Of a stretch of 64,000 nt of DNA, positions 28,301 through 36,178 are shown in pieces. Location: contig NZ_WUAF01000011.1 of assembly GCF_009800965.1 (NCBI RefSeq), forward strand, positions 1 through 64,000. Direction: 5' to 3'. The DNA comes from Cognatazoarcus halotolerans (GTDB lineage Bacteria; Pseudomonadota; Gammaproteobacteria; Burkholderiales; Rhodocyclaceae). Below the pieces are notes generated by a model. That model did not search any database. It was not told the origin of the DNA and was given only the letters and a program-made list of their open reading frames with translations. Every line of letters begins with the position of its first letter. Position 1 is the stretch's first letter. Made by a program: the position numbers and the translations under genes.

Positions 28301-28608
28301 GTGCGCCTCGCCTGGCTGATGAGCCGGGAGAGATGGCCATAGCCGTTGCGATTGCAGGCCAGCATGACGAGGGTCGGGCCGTCCGAGAGCGTGAGTTCGC
28401 AGCCTACGATGAGGCGCAGCGGGAGGGCCGCCTTGCGGATCGCCAGATGGGCGCGGACCACCCCGGCCAGCGAACACTCATCGGTCAGTGCGAGAGCCCG
28501 GTAGCCGAGCTCGGCCGCGCGCATGACCAGCTCCTCCGGATGGGAAGCGCCGCGAAGGAAACTGAAATTGGAAAGGCAGTGGAGTTCTGCGTAGTCCGGG
28601 AATGGCAT
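25396..28608 (-). CDS. dnaE2: DnaE2 (ImuC), error-prone DNA polymerase III alpha subunit
   Basis: 1070 aa C-family polymerase for SOS-induced translesion synthesis. The N-terminal PHP domain starts YAELHCLSNFSFLRGASHPE, the polymerase core includes CQGRGSAANSAVCWALGI and the metal-binding PDIDVDFEHERREEV, and a C-terminal OB-like region (TFLITLEDESGLANIIV-type) is seen as LFITLEDESGLANIIV. Length and lack of a beta-binding C-terminal extension fit DnaE2 rather than DnaE1. The usual partners imuA and imuB are not adjacent. A LexA box lies 8 bp upstream of the start codon. Confidence 0.95.
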   Translation of the reverse strand: MPFPDYAELHCLSNFSFLRGASHPEELVMRAAELGYRALALTDECSLAGVVRAHLAIRKAALPLRLIVGCELTLSDGPTLVMLACNRNGYGHLSRLISQARRTAPKGSYYISRNELDQGLPDCLALLIPSQGAGTANLLGEHAAWLKARFVDRCWLAVAHTRNADHARRLETLVTAGLPLVAAGGILMHVAARRPLADALGAIRLRTTISASGLALQANAERRLHSRGALARRYPPALLAATLEISARCRFSLDELRYEYPDELVPANQTPARWLRQLTEGGLIWRHSGADQYGSAPAPGPDARPPADIDPAPPEVRKQIEHELALIGELNYEAYFLTVHDIVRFARNNGILCQGRGSAANSAVCWALGITEVDPALGIMLVERFISAERNEPPDIDVDFEHERREEVIQYLYQRYGRERAALAATVITYRPRSALRDLGKALGIGLDRIERLTRDHFWWDGKSIPPERLLEAGLDPTSPTIMKLLGLVRTLIGFPRHLSQHVGGFVIARGRLDELVPVENAAMPDRTIIQWDKDDLDALGLLKVDVLALGMLSALRRCLDMVAGWRGRPFGLASIPKEVPGVYEMLSDADSIGVFQVESRAQMTMLPRLKPRCFYDLVVEVAIVRPGPIQGGMVHPYLEARARLEAEEAIEWPRPEIRAVLERTLGVPIFQEQVMQLAVAAAGFTPGEADQLRRSMGAWRRQGELEQYQQQLVRGMLDRGYSLEFAEQLCRQIQGFGSYGFPESHAASFALLVYFSAWLKRFEPAAFLCSLLNSQPMGFYSPSQLIQDARRHGVQIRGADVTRSNWDCQLETLEPDAVTSCASDPLSGFRLGERPAARLGLRMIKGLPEAAAQRISRSRLEDGVFHDVDELARRAGLDVHELRLLASAGALDALAGHRRQALWQAAALRPDTGVLQTAPVRESMLSLPAETETQSLTRDYAQLGFTLGRHPLALLRKRLCELRFLSARQILDCADRQLARTAGIVTCRQRPGTAKGTLFITLEDESGLANIIVRPELLDRQRRELLSARLLGVFGQVSRQGKVVHLIASRVVDHTALLGRLVTVSRDFH

Positions 28609-28615
28609 CTTTTAA

Positions 28616-28631
28616 CTGTACAAAAATACAG
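28616..28631 (-). promoter_or_regulatory. LexA box of dnaE2
   Basis: CTGTACAAAAATACAG is a perfect CTGT-N8-ACAG palindrome ending 8 bp upstream of the dnaE2 start codon. LexA bound here would block transcription of dnaE2, so SOS control is expected. The position implies a very short leader. Confidence 0.88.
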
Positions 28632-28663
28632 TTTTTAGTCAAGCCTCGTCTGCAGTGGAATTG

Positions 28664-29016
28664 TTGTCCAGAGTTTTCGTGGAAAATCTTGTGGATAAAT
28701 TGTGTGCGTTGCACAAAAACCCTTTCGCCGAAAGGCATTGCATGGCTTGCACCATATTGCAGCAGTTCGGCGAATTCCACGTATACAGGGCGTTTCAAGA
28801 CTGCTGCGATCCCCCTTCCGGCAATTCGTTTTATCCCCGGTCACGGTGGGGCTTCTTGTGGATAAGCTGTGTGGCGGCGCTTCATCTCTTTCATTTTCAT
28901 AAGGAAAAGGTGCTTGCCACAGAATGCGGCAAGGCCGCGATTGCTGCATGGCAGCGTCTGCTTGGGACGCGTGGCGCGGGTTTATCCCCGGCTGACGTGT
29001 GCAGTCTTGTGGACAA
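28664..29016. repeat. Three repeats of paired DnaA-box-like sequences
   Basis: Non-coding region (28609-29148). Three units share the dyad TTRTCC-N20-GGAYAA, each with left and right boxes starting 26 bp apart: 28664/28690, 28831/28857 and 28982/29008. On the minus strand, 28690-28698 and 28857-28865 read TTATCCACA, a perfect DnaA box, and 29008-29016 reads TTGTCCACA. The left boxes are weaker (TTGTCCAGA, TTATCCCCG twice). Units two and three also share GTGTG/GCTGTG flanks. It may be a DnaA-binding locus; no dnaA, dnaN or gyrB lies nearby, so oriC is not claimed. No gene is seen here. Confidence 0.65.
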
Positions 29017-29148
29017 GCTGTGAGTGATGCCAACATGGCCTTGTCCGGACTGGTGCTCCAAGCGTTGCTCAAAATTTAGGCGTTGATCGAGGCTGCCGCT
29101 AGAATCGGGGCTTCCCGATCTTTCGCATCCCTTTTACTGGCGACGCTC

Positions 29149-30930
29149 ATGAATGCACCGATCCGTTATCGCATCCAGCCGATTCGTCCCGAAGCGCATT
29201 TGTTCTCGGTGTGTTGTGAAATCGCCGATCCGTCACCCAAGGGGCAGATTTTCAGCCTGCCGGCCTGGATTCCGGGCAGCTACATGATTCGCGAGTTCGC
29301 CCGCAATATCGTCAGCATCACGGCTGAATCGGACGGACACTCCATCCCCCTGCACAAACTTGACAAGCACACCTGGCGCAGCGGCCCGGTAGCTGTCGGG
29401 CGCCCGTTGCGGGTTTGCTACGAAGTGTATGCATGGGATCTGTCGGTGCGCACTGCACACCTCGACCAGACTCATGGATTTTTCAACGGGACGAGCGTTT
29501 TCGTGCTGCCTGAGGGAATGGCGGAGCGTGAGTGCCTGGTCGAGATCGTTCGTCCCAAGGGTGATGCCTACAAACACTGGGCGGTGGCTACCGCCATGGA
29601 CGAGGCTCGCGGACATAGTGGGGCCGCGCGCCGGCACGGGTTTGGTCTATACCGTGCGGCTGGATACGATGAGCTCATCGATCATCCGGTCGAAATGGGC
29701 GAGTTCACGCTTGCCTCTTTCGAGGCTGGCGGGATTCCTCACGAAATTGTCCTTACAGGGCATCACGATTGTGATCTCGAGCGGCTGTGTGCCGATCTGA
29801 GCCGTGTCTGCCAGTGGCAGATCGATCTCTTCGGGGCGCCACCACCGATGAGCCGCTATCTGTTCCTCACCATGGTGGTCGGGGAGGGCTATGGCGGCCT
29901 CGAGCATCGCGCCTCGACAGCTCTGCTGACAAGCCGCGACGATCTCCCGTATCGCGGCATGAAAGGTAGCAGCGACGGTTATCGCCAGTTTCTCGGCTTG
30001 TGCAGCCACGAGTATTTTCATAGCTGGAACGTCAAGCGCATCAAGCCCGCGGCGTTTGTTCCCTACGACTTGTCGCATGAGAACCATACGCGCTTGCTGT
30101 GGGCTTTCGAAGGCATCACCTCGTACTACGATGATCTGGCGCTGGTCCGCTCGAAGGTGTTTTCGGCGGAGGAATATCTCGCCCAGGTCGCGAAGACCGC
30201 CAACAACGTATTGCGCGGCAGCGGCAGGCACCGTCAGAGCGTTGCCGAATCCTCGTTCGACGCCTGGACCAAATACTATCGGCAGGATGAGAACGCGCCC
30301 AACGCGATCGTCAGTTACTACACAAAGGGGGCCTTGATTGCCCTATGCCTCGATCTGCAGCTTCGCATCGCGACCAAGGGGCGCCAGAGCCTCGACGATC
30401 TGATGCGGGCCATGTGGGTGCGTTACGGCAAAACCGGTGTTGGCGTGCCCGAGGATGGGGTTTTCGAATTGCTGGCCGAGATGGCGGGCTCAAGGCTCGC
30501 GCACTGGCTTCGAAAGGCGGTGGAAGGTACCGAGGATCTGCCATTGGTGCGCCTGCTCAAGGCTGTGGCGGTCAGTGTCCGGCATGTGCCTGCCGGTACG
30601 CTTGGTCGCATCGGGGTGAAGCTCGCGAGCGGTGAAAAGGTGAAACTCGCCAGTGTCTATGACGGAGGTGCGGCCCAGGAAGCTGGACTTTCGGCTGGCG
30701 ACGTGATTATCGCGATGGATGGTTTGAAGGTGTCGACTTCATCGTTTGAAACGCGGCTCCTGCGGGTGTCGTCCGGAGAGACGGTCCGGATTCACGCCTT
30801 CCGGCGGGACGAGCTCATGACGTTTGACCTCGTGCCGGTCGATCCTCCCGCCACGGAACTCAGTCTCGGATTGAGCGAACGGGCGAAGTCTGATGCGCTC
30901 GCCTTGCGCAGGGCGTGGTTGGGCGTTTGA
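29149..30930 (+). CDS. M61 family peptidase (glycyl aminopeptidase type) with PDZ domain
   Basis: 593 aa from ATG 29149 (MNAPIRYRIQPIRPEAHLF). An N-terminal beta domain (PAWIPGSYMIREFARN) precedes the zinc peptidase core with H287-E-x-x-H291 in LCSHEYFHSWNVKRIKP and the GITSYYDDL region, and a C-terminal PDZ domain (about 495-570, VYDGGAAQEAGLSAGDVI). No signal peptide is apparent, so it is probably cytoplasmic. Glycine- and alanine-releasing activity is family knowledge. Confidence 0.9.
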   Translation: MNAPIRYRIQPIRPEAHLFSVCCEIADPSPKGQIFSLPAWIPGSYMIREFARNIVSITAESDGHSIPLHKLDKHTWRSGPVAVGRPLRVCYEVYAWDLSVRTAHLDQTHGFFNGTSVFVLPEGMAERECLVEIVRPKGDAYKHWAVATAMDEARGHSGAARRHGFGLYRAAGYDELIDHPVEMGEFTLASFEAGGIPHEIVLTGHHDCDLERLCADLSRVCQWQIDLFGAPPPMSRYLFLTMVVGEGYGGLEHRASTALLTSRDDLPYRGMKGSSDGYRQFLGLCSHEYFHSWNVKRIKPAAFVPYDLSHENHTRLLWAFEGITSYYDDLALVRSKVFSAEEYLAQVAKTANNVLRGSGRHRQSVAESSFDAWTKYYRQDENAPNAIVSYYTKGALIALCLDLQLRIATKGRQSLDDLMRAMWVRYGKTGVGVPEDGVFELLAEMAGSRLAHWLRKAVEGTEDLPLVRLLKAVAVSVRHVPAGTLGRIGVKLASGEKVKLASVYDGGAAQEAGLSAGDVIIAMDGLKVSTSSFETRLLRVSSGETVRIHAFRRDELMTFDLVPVDPPATELSLGLSERAKSDALALRRAWLGV

Positions 30931-31049
30931 CGGTCGGCAGCGCTTCGGCCAAAAGATATAACAATTGCAACATGGATTCCTTGGCGTGTTGCCGGCCGAT
31001 CCGCGCAATAGAATGGGTCTTCCGTCCACAAGGCTGGCAGACGATACCC

Positions 31050-31289
31050 ATGGCCGACCTGTCGCTCGAATCGGTTGAACTTGAAATCATCGAGATCCTC
31101 AGGGAATCGGGGCTCGATTTTTCGTCACTTGATCTTGTCGAAGAAACGCTCAGGGCCACAGGAAAAGCCGGGGACGACATCTTCTCGCCCGAATCCAGCG
31201 AAATTCTTTATCACCTGTTCGAGCTGCGCTCGGCGTTGCGCACGAACCCGGATTTTTTTGAGCTTGGCCGATCCGGCCAAGTGTCCTGA
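31050..31289 (+). CDS. Small hypothetical acidic protein
   Basis: 79 aa from ATG 31050 (MADLSLESVELEIIEILRES), helical and acidic (ESGLDFSSLDLVEETLRATG, then SSEILYHLFELRSAL). No known family recognised. It lies 119 bp after the M61 gene on the same strand and ends 8 bp before the convergent Nudix gene. Confidence 0.65.
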   Translation: MADLSLESVELEIIEILRESGLDFSSLDLVEETLRATGKAGDDIFSPESSEILYHLFELRSALRTNPDFFELGRSGQVS

Positions 31290-31297
31290 TCGGGCGC

Positions 31298-31837
31298 CTA
31301 TTGCTGCAGCGGGGCAAGATCGGCAGTGTGAAAACCGTATGTACCGCTTTGCCGATCATCGAAATAGCGCTTCAGCGTAAAGTGAATCGACCTGAAGGCA
31401 ATGTCTTCCCAGGGAATCTCGTCTTCGGAAAACAGACGGACCTCGAGTGATTCCGTGCCAGGCCCGAAATCCAGATCGATCAGCCGGGCGCGATAGAAAA
31501 GGTGTACCTGGCTGATGTGAGCAATATTCACTAGGCTGAACAGGGCGCCTACCTCGATACGCGCACGCGCCTCTTCTTCGGTTTCACGTGCGGCGGCCTC
31601 GGCGGTGGTTTCCCGGTTTTCCATGAAGCCGGCGGGTACCGTCCAGAATCCGTATTGCGGTTCTATGGCACGGCGGCAAAGCAGGATCTTGTCTTCCCAT
31701 TCGGGCAAGGCGCCGACCACCACCTTCGGATTCTGATAGTGGATCGTCCCGCAAGCTTCGCAGACATGACGAGGCAAGGTGTCGCCATCCGGAATCTTCA
31801 GGGCGACGCTGGCACCGCATGATGAGCAGAAGCGCAT
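31298..31837 (-). CDS. Nudix hydrolase with N-terminal zinc ribbon
   Basis: 179 aa. A zinc ribbon (FCSSCGASV ... HVCEACGTIHYQNP) precedes a Nudix box starting GFMENRETTAEAAARETEEEA, in which the normally conserved late Gly is Arg. The fold hydrolyses nucleoside diphosphate derivatives; the zinc-ribbon architecture is shared with NudC-like and ADP-ribose-type enzymes but the substrate is not evident. Convergent with the small acidic gene. Confidence 0.9.
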   Translation of the reverse strand: MRFCSSCGASVALKIPDGDTLPRHVCEACGTIHYQNPKVVVGALPEWEDKILLCRRAIEPQYGFWTVPAGFMENRETTAEAAARETEEEARARIEVGALFSLVNIAHISQVHLFYRARLIDLDFGPGTESLEVRLFSEDEIPWEDIAFRSIHFTLKRYFDDRQSGTYGFHTADLAPLQQ

Positions 31838-31935
31838 TTCCGGTCACGGGAGATTGATCACGGCCCAATTCTAGCCGGAAAACGCCTGTCCAGCGGCTTG
31901 TCGTCACTGTTGAGTCGTCCCGCTCGAGCAGCCGC

Positions 31936-31962
31936 TAAAGTTCGACCGGGTGGACCCGTTAC
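31936..31962 (+). promoter_or_regulatory. Sigma-28 (FliA) type promoter of the HDOD-GGDEF gene
   Basis: TAAAGTTC, an 11-nt spacer, then CCCGTTAC. Compared with TAAAGTTT-N11-GCCGATAA the -35 has 7 of 8 and the -10 has 5 of 8 matches. It lies 71 bp before the start codon. The weak -10 lowers confidence, but four similar elements with the same spacer occur downstream in this island. Confidence 0.55.
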
Positions 31963-32032
31963 CCAGAGCGGGGCCGCTTGAGCGCAAAGCGTTTGGGGCG
32001 CCGGTTAAAACCCAGCCATCGGTCGAACGGAT

Positions 32033-34036
32033 ATGCCGCCAATCGTGAATGTCAGTGAGTATGAGCGTCTCAAGGCGACGGGCGAACTGCCCTCGCCCAA
32101 GGGCGTTGCACTGGCGATCATCCGCAAGACACGCGAGGAGAACCTCTCGCTGGGTGAGCTTGCGGCGGTCATCAAGACCGATCCGGCCTTCGTCGCGCGA
32201 TTGATCAAGGCCGCAAACAGTCTCGTAAACGGCGCCAGACGTCCTGCTGCATCGGTTCAGGACGCATTGATGGTGATTGGCTTGCCTGCCGTGCGGACGA
32301 TGGCGCTCGGATTCTCGCTGATTTCCAATTATCGAAACGGCAAGTGCGCCGGCTTTGACTATGGCGAATTCTGGTCACGAAGCCTGTTGATGGCTCTCGC
32401 CGCCCAGCTGATCACCCGGCGGACGCGGGCCGCGCCAGCCGATGAGGCGTTCTGCCTGGGGCTGCTCGCGACTGTCGGTGAGCTTGCGCTGGCGACGCTC
32501 TATCCCGAGGAGTACGGCCAGCTTCTGAAGGAGCACAGGGCCCTCGGCGGTGTTTCCCTGAAAGAACTGGAGGGGCGGCGCTTTGCCATGAACCATTCCG
32601 AACTCGCCGTGGCGATGCTTTCGGACTGGCAATTGCCGGATGTCTTCTGTGAGGCAGTGGGGCGTTTCGAGGAAACTCAGGAGATCGATTTCCCGGAGGG
32701 TGGTCGTGAGTGGCTCCTTGCGCACATGCTTGCACTGGCAGCGCAGATTTCGGGGGTCTGCCTAGCCCATCCCGGTGATCGCCCTTCCTTGATGCCGATG
32801 CTGCTGGAACGGGGGGCGCTGCTCGGCTTGGACGAGGTGTCGCTTCTTGCGCTATGCGATCAGGTGGTAGCCGAGTGGCGGGTCTGGGGGGCGCTGCTCT
32901 CGGTTGGTTCTGCGGAGGTGCCGCCGTTCGCAGATCTGGCGAAAGTCGCCGGTGACCGTGCCCCTTCCGATTCGTCTTTGATGGCTGTCCCGAGTATCGG
33001 ACTCGACGGGTCTCCCGAAACAGCGACCGCTGCCGAGGGGGGGCTGAGCGTCATCGTGGTCGATGACGACGCGTCGAGCAGGTCATTGTTAAGAGGTGTG
33101 CTCGAACGCGCGGGGCACCGGGTCTTCGAGGCTGAGGACGGGCGCAGCGGCCTTGAGCTCGCGCTTGAAGTGCAGCCCCAGATGATGATCGTGGATTGGA
33201 TCATGCCCCAGATGGACGGGCTCGAGCTGACGCGGAATCTTCGCCAGACCCGAATCGGGCGGGGTATCTATGTCCTGATGCTGACGTCCCAGGACGACGA
33301 CGAGTGCCTGATCGAAGCGCTCGAGAACGGCGCCGACGATTTCGTGACCAAACCGTTGCGGCCAAGGGTGCTGGCTGCGCGGCTGCGAGCCGGGCAGCGC
33401 GTCATCCGCCTGCAGCAGGCGATCCAGAAGGACCAGGAGGAGATACGTCACTTCGCGGCCGAGCTGGCGGTCACCAATCGTCGCCTGCAACAGGTGGCGC
33501 TGACGGACTCCTTGACCGGCTTTCCGAACCGCCGCTACGCGGTGGACCGAATCCAGCAGGAATGGGCGTCTTCGACACGTACCGCGCGGCCAATGTGTTG
33601 CATGGTCATTGATATCGACCAGTTCAAGATCGTCAACGACACGTTCGGCCACGATGTCGGCGATGCGGTGCTCAGCCAGGGAGCCGCCGCCATCAAGAAG
33701 TCGCTCAGGGCGCAGGACGTGATCTCCAGAACCGGCGGCGACGAATTCCTCGTCATCTGCCCGGACACCAGTATGGAAGCGGCTCTGATCTGTGCGGAGC
33801 GCGTTCGACGATCCGTCGAGCGTCTGAGTATTGCGATCGACGATCAGGTGTTGCGCGTCACGATAAGTGTCGGCGTCGCGATCAGGGACCGGACCATGAC
33901 TGATCCCGACGCACTGATCAAACGGGCTGACGAAAGTTCGTATGTTGCCAAGGCGCAGGGGCGCAATCGCGTTGCGGCAATCCAGCTGGAAAGTCGCGAG
34001 TCATCGTCGGCTCCCAGGCTGGGAGCGGCCGGTTGA
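32033..34036 (+). CDS. HDOD-REC-GGDEF diguanylate cyclase
   Basis: 667 aa, no signal peptide. An HDOD domain fills about residues 15-265; a receiver domain spans about 340-455 with the phospho-Asp in MIVDWIMPQMDG; a GGDEF domain ends the protein with an intact TGGDEF motif and an RAQD inhibitory site five residues before it, so c-di-GMP synthesis with product feedback is expected. It immediately precedes flhDC and carries a sigma-28-like promoter, which suggests it tunes motility. Confidence 0.92.
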   Translation: MPPIVNVSEYERLKATGELPSPKGVALAIIRKTREENLSLGELAAVIKTDPAFVARLIKAANSLVNGARRPAASVQDALMVIGLPAVRTMALGFSLISNYRNGKCAGFDYGEFWSRSLLMALAAQLITRRTRAAPADEAFCLGLLATVGELALATLYPEEYGQLLKEHRALGGVSLKELEGRRFAMNHSELAVAMLSDWQLPDVFCEAVGRFEETQEIDFPEGGREWLLAHMLALAAQISGVCLAHPGDRPSLMPMLLERGALLGLDEVSLLALCDQVVAEWRVWGALLSVGSAEVPPFADLAKVAGDRAPSDSSLMAVPSIGLDGSPETATAAEGGLSVIVVDDDASSRSLLRGVLERAGHRVFEAEDGRSGLELALEVQPQMMIVDWIMPQMDGLELTRNLRQTRIGRGIYVLMLTSQDDDECLIEALENGADDFVTKPLRPRVLAARLRAGQRVIRLQQAIQKDQEEIRHFAAELAVTNRRLQQVALTDSLTGFPNRRYAVDRIQQEWASSTRTARPMCCMVIDIDQFKIVNDTFGHDVGDAVLSQGAAAIKKSLRAQDVISRTGGDEFLVICPDTSMEAALICAERVRRSVERLSIAIDDQVLRVTISVGVAIRDRTMTDPDALIKRADESSYVAKAQGRNRVAAIQLESRESSSAPRLGAAG

Positions 34037-34070
34037 GGGATATCGGTTCCGCAGCCAGCCCCCTTCTGCC

Positions 34071-34101
34071 TATTTTTGTAAGTAAAAACCCTACAAAAAT
34101 A
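34071..34101. promoter_or_regulatory. Perfect inverted repeat upstream of flhDC
   Basis: TATTTTTGTA (34071-34080) and TACAAAAATA (34092-34101) form a perfect 10-bp inverted repeat with an 11-bp spacer, so the arms lie 21 bp apart, about two helical turns. It is about 107 bp before the flhD start. Such dyads often bind a regulator; the identity is unknown. There is no T tract that would make it a terminator. Confidence 0.5.
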
Positions 34102-34207
34102 CCGCTTTTAATCCGACTCAAGTTTCGGGCTGCACCCGGTGTTGCCGTTTTGCCGTTTACGAGAAGCTTTCATCATCCAAGATAAAGACGCGGCAGTGAG
34201 GTCAGCC

Positions 34208-34525
34208 ATGCAAACGACCGGACTTCAGGAAGAAATCAGGGATCTGAATCTCGCCTACTTGATGCTCGCACAGCAGATGCTGCGAGAAGATCGCGAAGCC
34301 GCGATGTTCCGTCTCGGAATTGGCGCAGACGTGGCGGAGCTCGTGCTTGGACTTTCCCCGGCTCAGCTCGTGAAGACCTCGAACAGCCAGATGATGCTGT
34401 GCCGCTTCCGTTTCGATGACAGCACCCTCTTCGGATTGCTTTCCGGGAACGGTCGTCAGGCCGCCACGGCTGGCGTGCATGCAGCAATCATCGCGGCAAG
34501 CAAACCCGTCGCCGTACTGGCCTGA
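34208..34525 (+). CDS. flhD: FlhD, flagellar master transcriptional regulator subunit
   Basis: 105 aa from ATG 34208. It carries the family core IRDLNLAYLMLAQQMLREDR and AMFRLGI, and the cysteine-containing dimer region near MMLCRFRF. FlhD4C2 activates early flagellar genes with sigma-70 (family knowledge). It is followed by flhC after 14 bp, and both end at a shared terminator. Confidence 0.95.
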   Translation: MQTTGLQEEIRDLNLAYLMLAQQMLREDREAAMFRLGIGADVAELVLGLSPAQLVKTSNSQMMLCRFRFDDSTLFGLLSGNGRQAATAGVHAAIIAASKPVAVLA

Positions 34526-34539
34526 GCGCGAGCGAACAG

Positions 34540-35085
34540 ATGCGCAACAAGAGCGTGATCCAGGAGGCGGAGGATATCCAGCGGGCTGTAGACATGATCC
34601 AGCTCGGCGCCCGAATGCAAATGCTCGAAGCCGAAACCAAGCTGAGCAGGGAGCGGCTCCTCAAACTCTACAAGGAAGTGCGTGGCGTATCTCCACCGAA
34701 GGGGATGCTCCCGTTTTCAACCGATTGGTTCATGACGTGGCAGCCAAACGTGCATTCGTCGCTGTTCATGTCGCTCTATCGCTTCATGTGTGACACCACC
34801 GGACTGTCCGGGCTTGATGCGATTACCAAGGCCTATCGCCTCTATCTCGAGCACATTGCTGCCGACGATATGGAAGAGGTGCTCAGCCTTACGCGGGCGT
34901 GGACCCTGGTTCGTTTTTTCGATGCCGATCTTCTGCAGCTTGCGACCTGCTCGGCATGCGGCGGCCGGTTTGTGGCTCATGCCTACGATCCGACCCACGA
35001 TTACGTCTGCGGCCTTTGCAATATGCCTTCACGGGCAGGCAAGGGACGCCGTTCAGGCTCCGCTCAGGAGCCGACAACCCGCTGA
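34540..35085 (+). CDS. flhC: FlhC, flagellar master transcriptional regulator subunit
   Basis: 181 aa. It contains the FlhC core IQRAVDMIQLGARMQMLEAE, KLYKEVRG, and the C-terminal zinc site with CSACGG and CGLCNMP cysteine pairs. It is 14 bp after flhD and followed 29 bp later by a terminator, so flhDC form a bicistronic unit separate from motAB. Confidence 0.95.
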   Translation: MRNKSVIQEAEDIQRAVDMIQLGARMQMLEAETKLSRERLLKLYKEVRGVSPPKGMLPFSTDWFMTWQPNVHSSLFMSLYRFMCDTTGLSGLDAITKAYRLYLEHIAADDMEEVLSLTRAWTLVRFFDADLLQLATCSACGGRFVAHAYDPTHDYVCGLCNMPSRAGKGRRSGSAQEPTTR

Positions 35086-35114
35086 CCTCCTCCTTGCTCG
35101 GCAAGGGGTTTTAG

Positions 35115-35141
35115 CGCCGCTGCCTGTCAGCGGCGTTTTTT
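35115..35141 (+). terminator. flhDC terminator
   Basis: An 8-bp stem (CGCCGCTG with CAGCGGCG), loop CCTGT, then six T. It ends flhDC before the separate motAB promoter. Confidence 0.9.
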
Positions 35142-35182
35142 CGTCCACGTCCCGGAGAAGCCAGCGTGCAACTTTCGGGGGC

Positions 35183-35209
35183 TCAAGTTTTTCTTGGCAG
35201 GGCCGATAG
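35183..35209 (+). promoter_or_regulatory. Sigma-28 (FliA) promoter of motAB
   Basis: TCAAGTTT, 11-nt spacer, GCCGATAG: 7 of 8 matches in each half to the FliA consensus. It lies between the flhDC terminator and motA, 71 bp before the start codon. This places motAB and following genes in the late class. Confidence 0.88.
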
Positions 35210-35280
35210 CGATGACGAGAGACTGCTCAGCGCCAGGATGATGCCGGGCAGGGTGGACAAGAAAAAACGGGAAGGTATCG

Positions 35281-36135
35281 ATGTTCCTCATCATCGGATA
35301 TGTGCTGATCCTTGCGGCGTCGCTTGGTACCTACGCGGTGCACGGAAGTCTTGGGGCGCTCTGGGTTCCGACCGAATACATTGCCATCGTCGGCCTCATG
35401 ATTGGTGGTTTCGTGGCCGGCAACGGGATCAAGGCCATCAAGGCCACGGTTGGTGCATTGCCCGGCGTATTCAAGGGGTCTGCGTACACCAAGGCGTTCT
35501 ACATGGACCTCCTGGCGATGATGTTCGAGCTTCTGTCCAAGGTCCGCAAAGAAGGCTTGATGTCGATCGAGGGCGACGTGGAAAACCCGGAATCGAGTCC
35601 GATCATTTCCAAGTACCCCGCGTTCCTCGCGGATCACCATGCGGTCGAGTTCCTTACCGACTACCTGCGCATGATGGTCGGTGGAAACCTCAATGCTTTC
35701 GAACTCGAGAACCTGATGGATATCGAGATCGAGACGCACCACGGCGAAGCTCATGTGCCCGTCCACGTCGTCTCCAAGGTGTCCGATTCGGTGCCTGCGT
35801 TCGGTATCGTCGTGGCGGTGATGGGCGTGGTGAACGTGATGGGTTCGGTCGGCGAGCCGCCTGCCGTGCTGGGCAAGATGATTGGTGGCGCGCTTGTCGG
35901 CACCTTTCTCGGCATCCTGATTTCATATGGCTTCGTGGCGCCGATTGCCGGCCAGCTCGAACAGAAGATGGAAGAGGGCGGCAAGATCTACCAGTGCATG
36001 AAGGTAGTGCTGCTTGCGAGCATGAATGGCTATGCGCCTCAGGTCGCGATCGAGTTCGGCCGCAAGGTGCTCAACTCGACGGAGCGCCCGACCTTCCAGG
36101 AACTGGAAGAAGACGTAAAGAGCCGCAAGGGCTGA
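35281..36135 (+). CDS. motA: MotA, flagellar stator proton channel subunit
   Basis: 284 aa with four membrane helices (TM1 about 2-24, TM2 about 33-50, TM3 about 170-195, TM4 about 202-222). The cytoplasmic loop carries the charged KVRKEG segment, and the functionally important prolines appear in SVPAFGIV and GFVAPIAG. It assembles with MotB into the stator that drives rotation. motB follows 43 bp downstream. Confidence 0.96.
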   Translation: MFLIIGYVLILAASLGTYAVHGSLGALWVPTEYIAIVGLMIGGFVAGNGIKAIKATVGALPGVFKGSAYTKAFYMDLLAMMFELLSKVRKEGLMSIEGDVENPESSPIISKYPAFLADHHAVEFLTDYLRMMVGGNLNAFELENLMDIEIETHHGEAHVPVHVVSKVSDSVPAFGIVVAVMGVVNVMGSVGEPPAVLGKMIGGALVGTFLGILISYGFVAPIAGQLEQKMEEGGKIYQCMKVVLLASMNGYAPQVAIEFGRKVLNSTERPTFQELEEDVKSRKG

Positions 36136-36178
36136 TGCAACAGGCAGACAGCGGGAAACGCGACGGATCCGTTAGTGC

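Noticed and set aside
28609..29148. Chromosomal replication origin (oriC)
   Set aside because: DnaA-box-like repeats are present, but there is no dnaA, dnaN, gyrB or rpmH nearby and no clear AT-rich unwinding element next to the boxes. Kept as a DnaA-binding candidate only.
34090..34103. Second LexA box upstream of flhD, since TACAAAAATAC is shared with the dnaE2 LexA box
   Set aside because: The required CTGT and ACAG half-sites are missing; only the AT core is similar.
34118..34151. Sigma-28 promoter directly before flhD
   Set aside because: A TCAAGTTT element is followed by GCCGTTTT only after an 18-nt spacer; sigma-28 needs about 11, and the bases at the right distance do not match.
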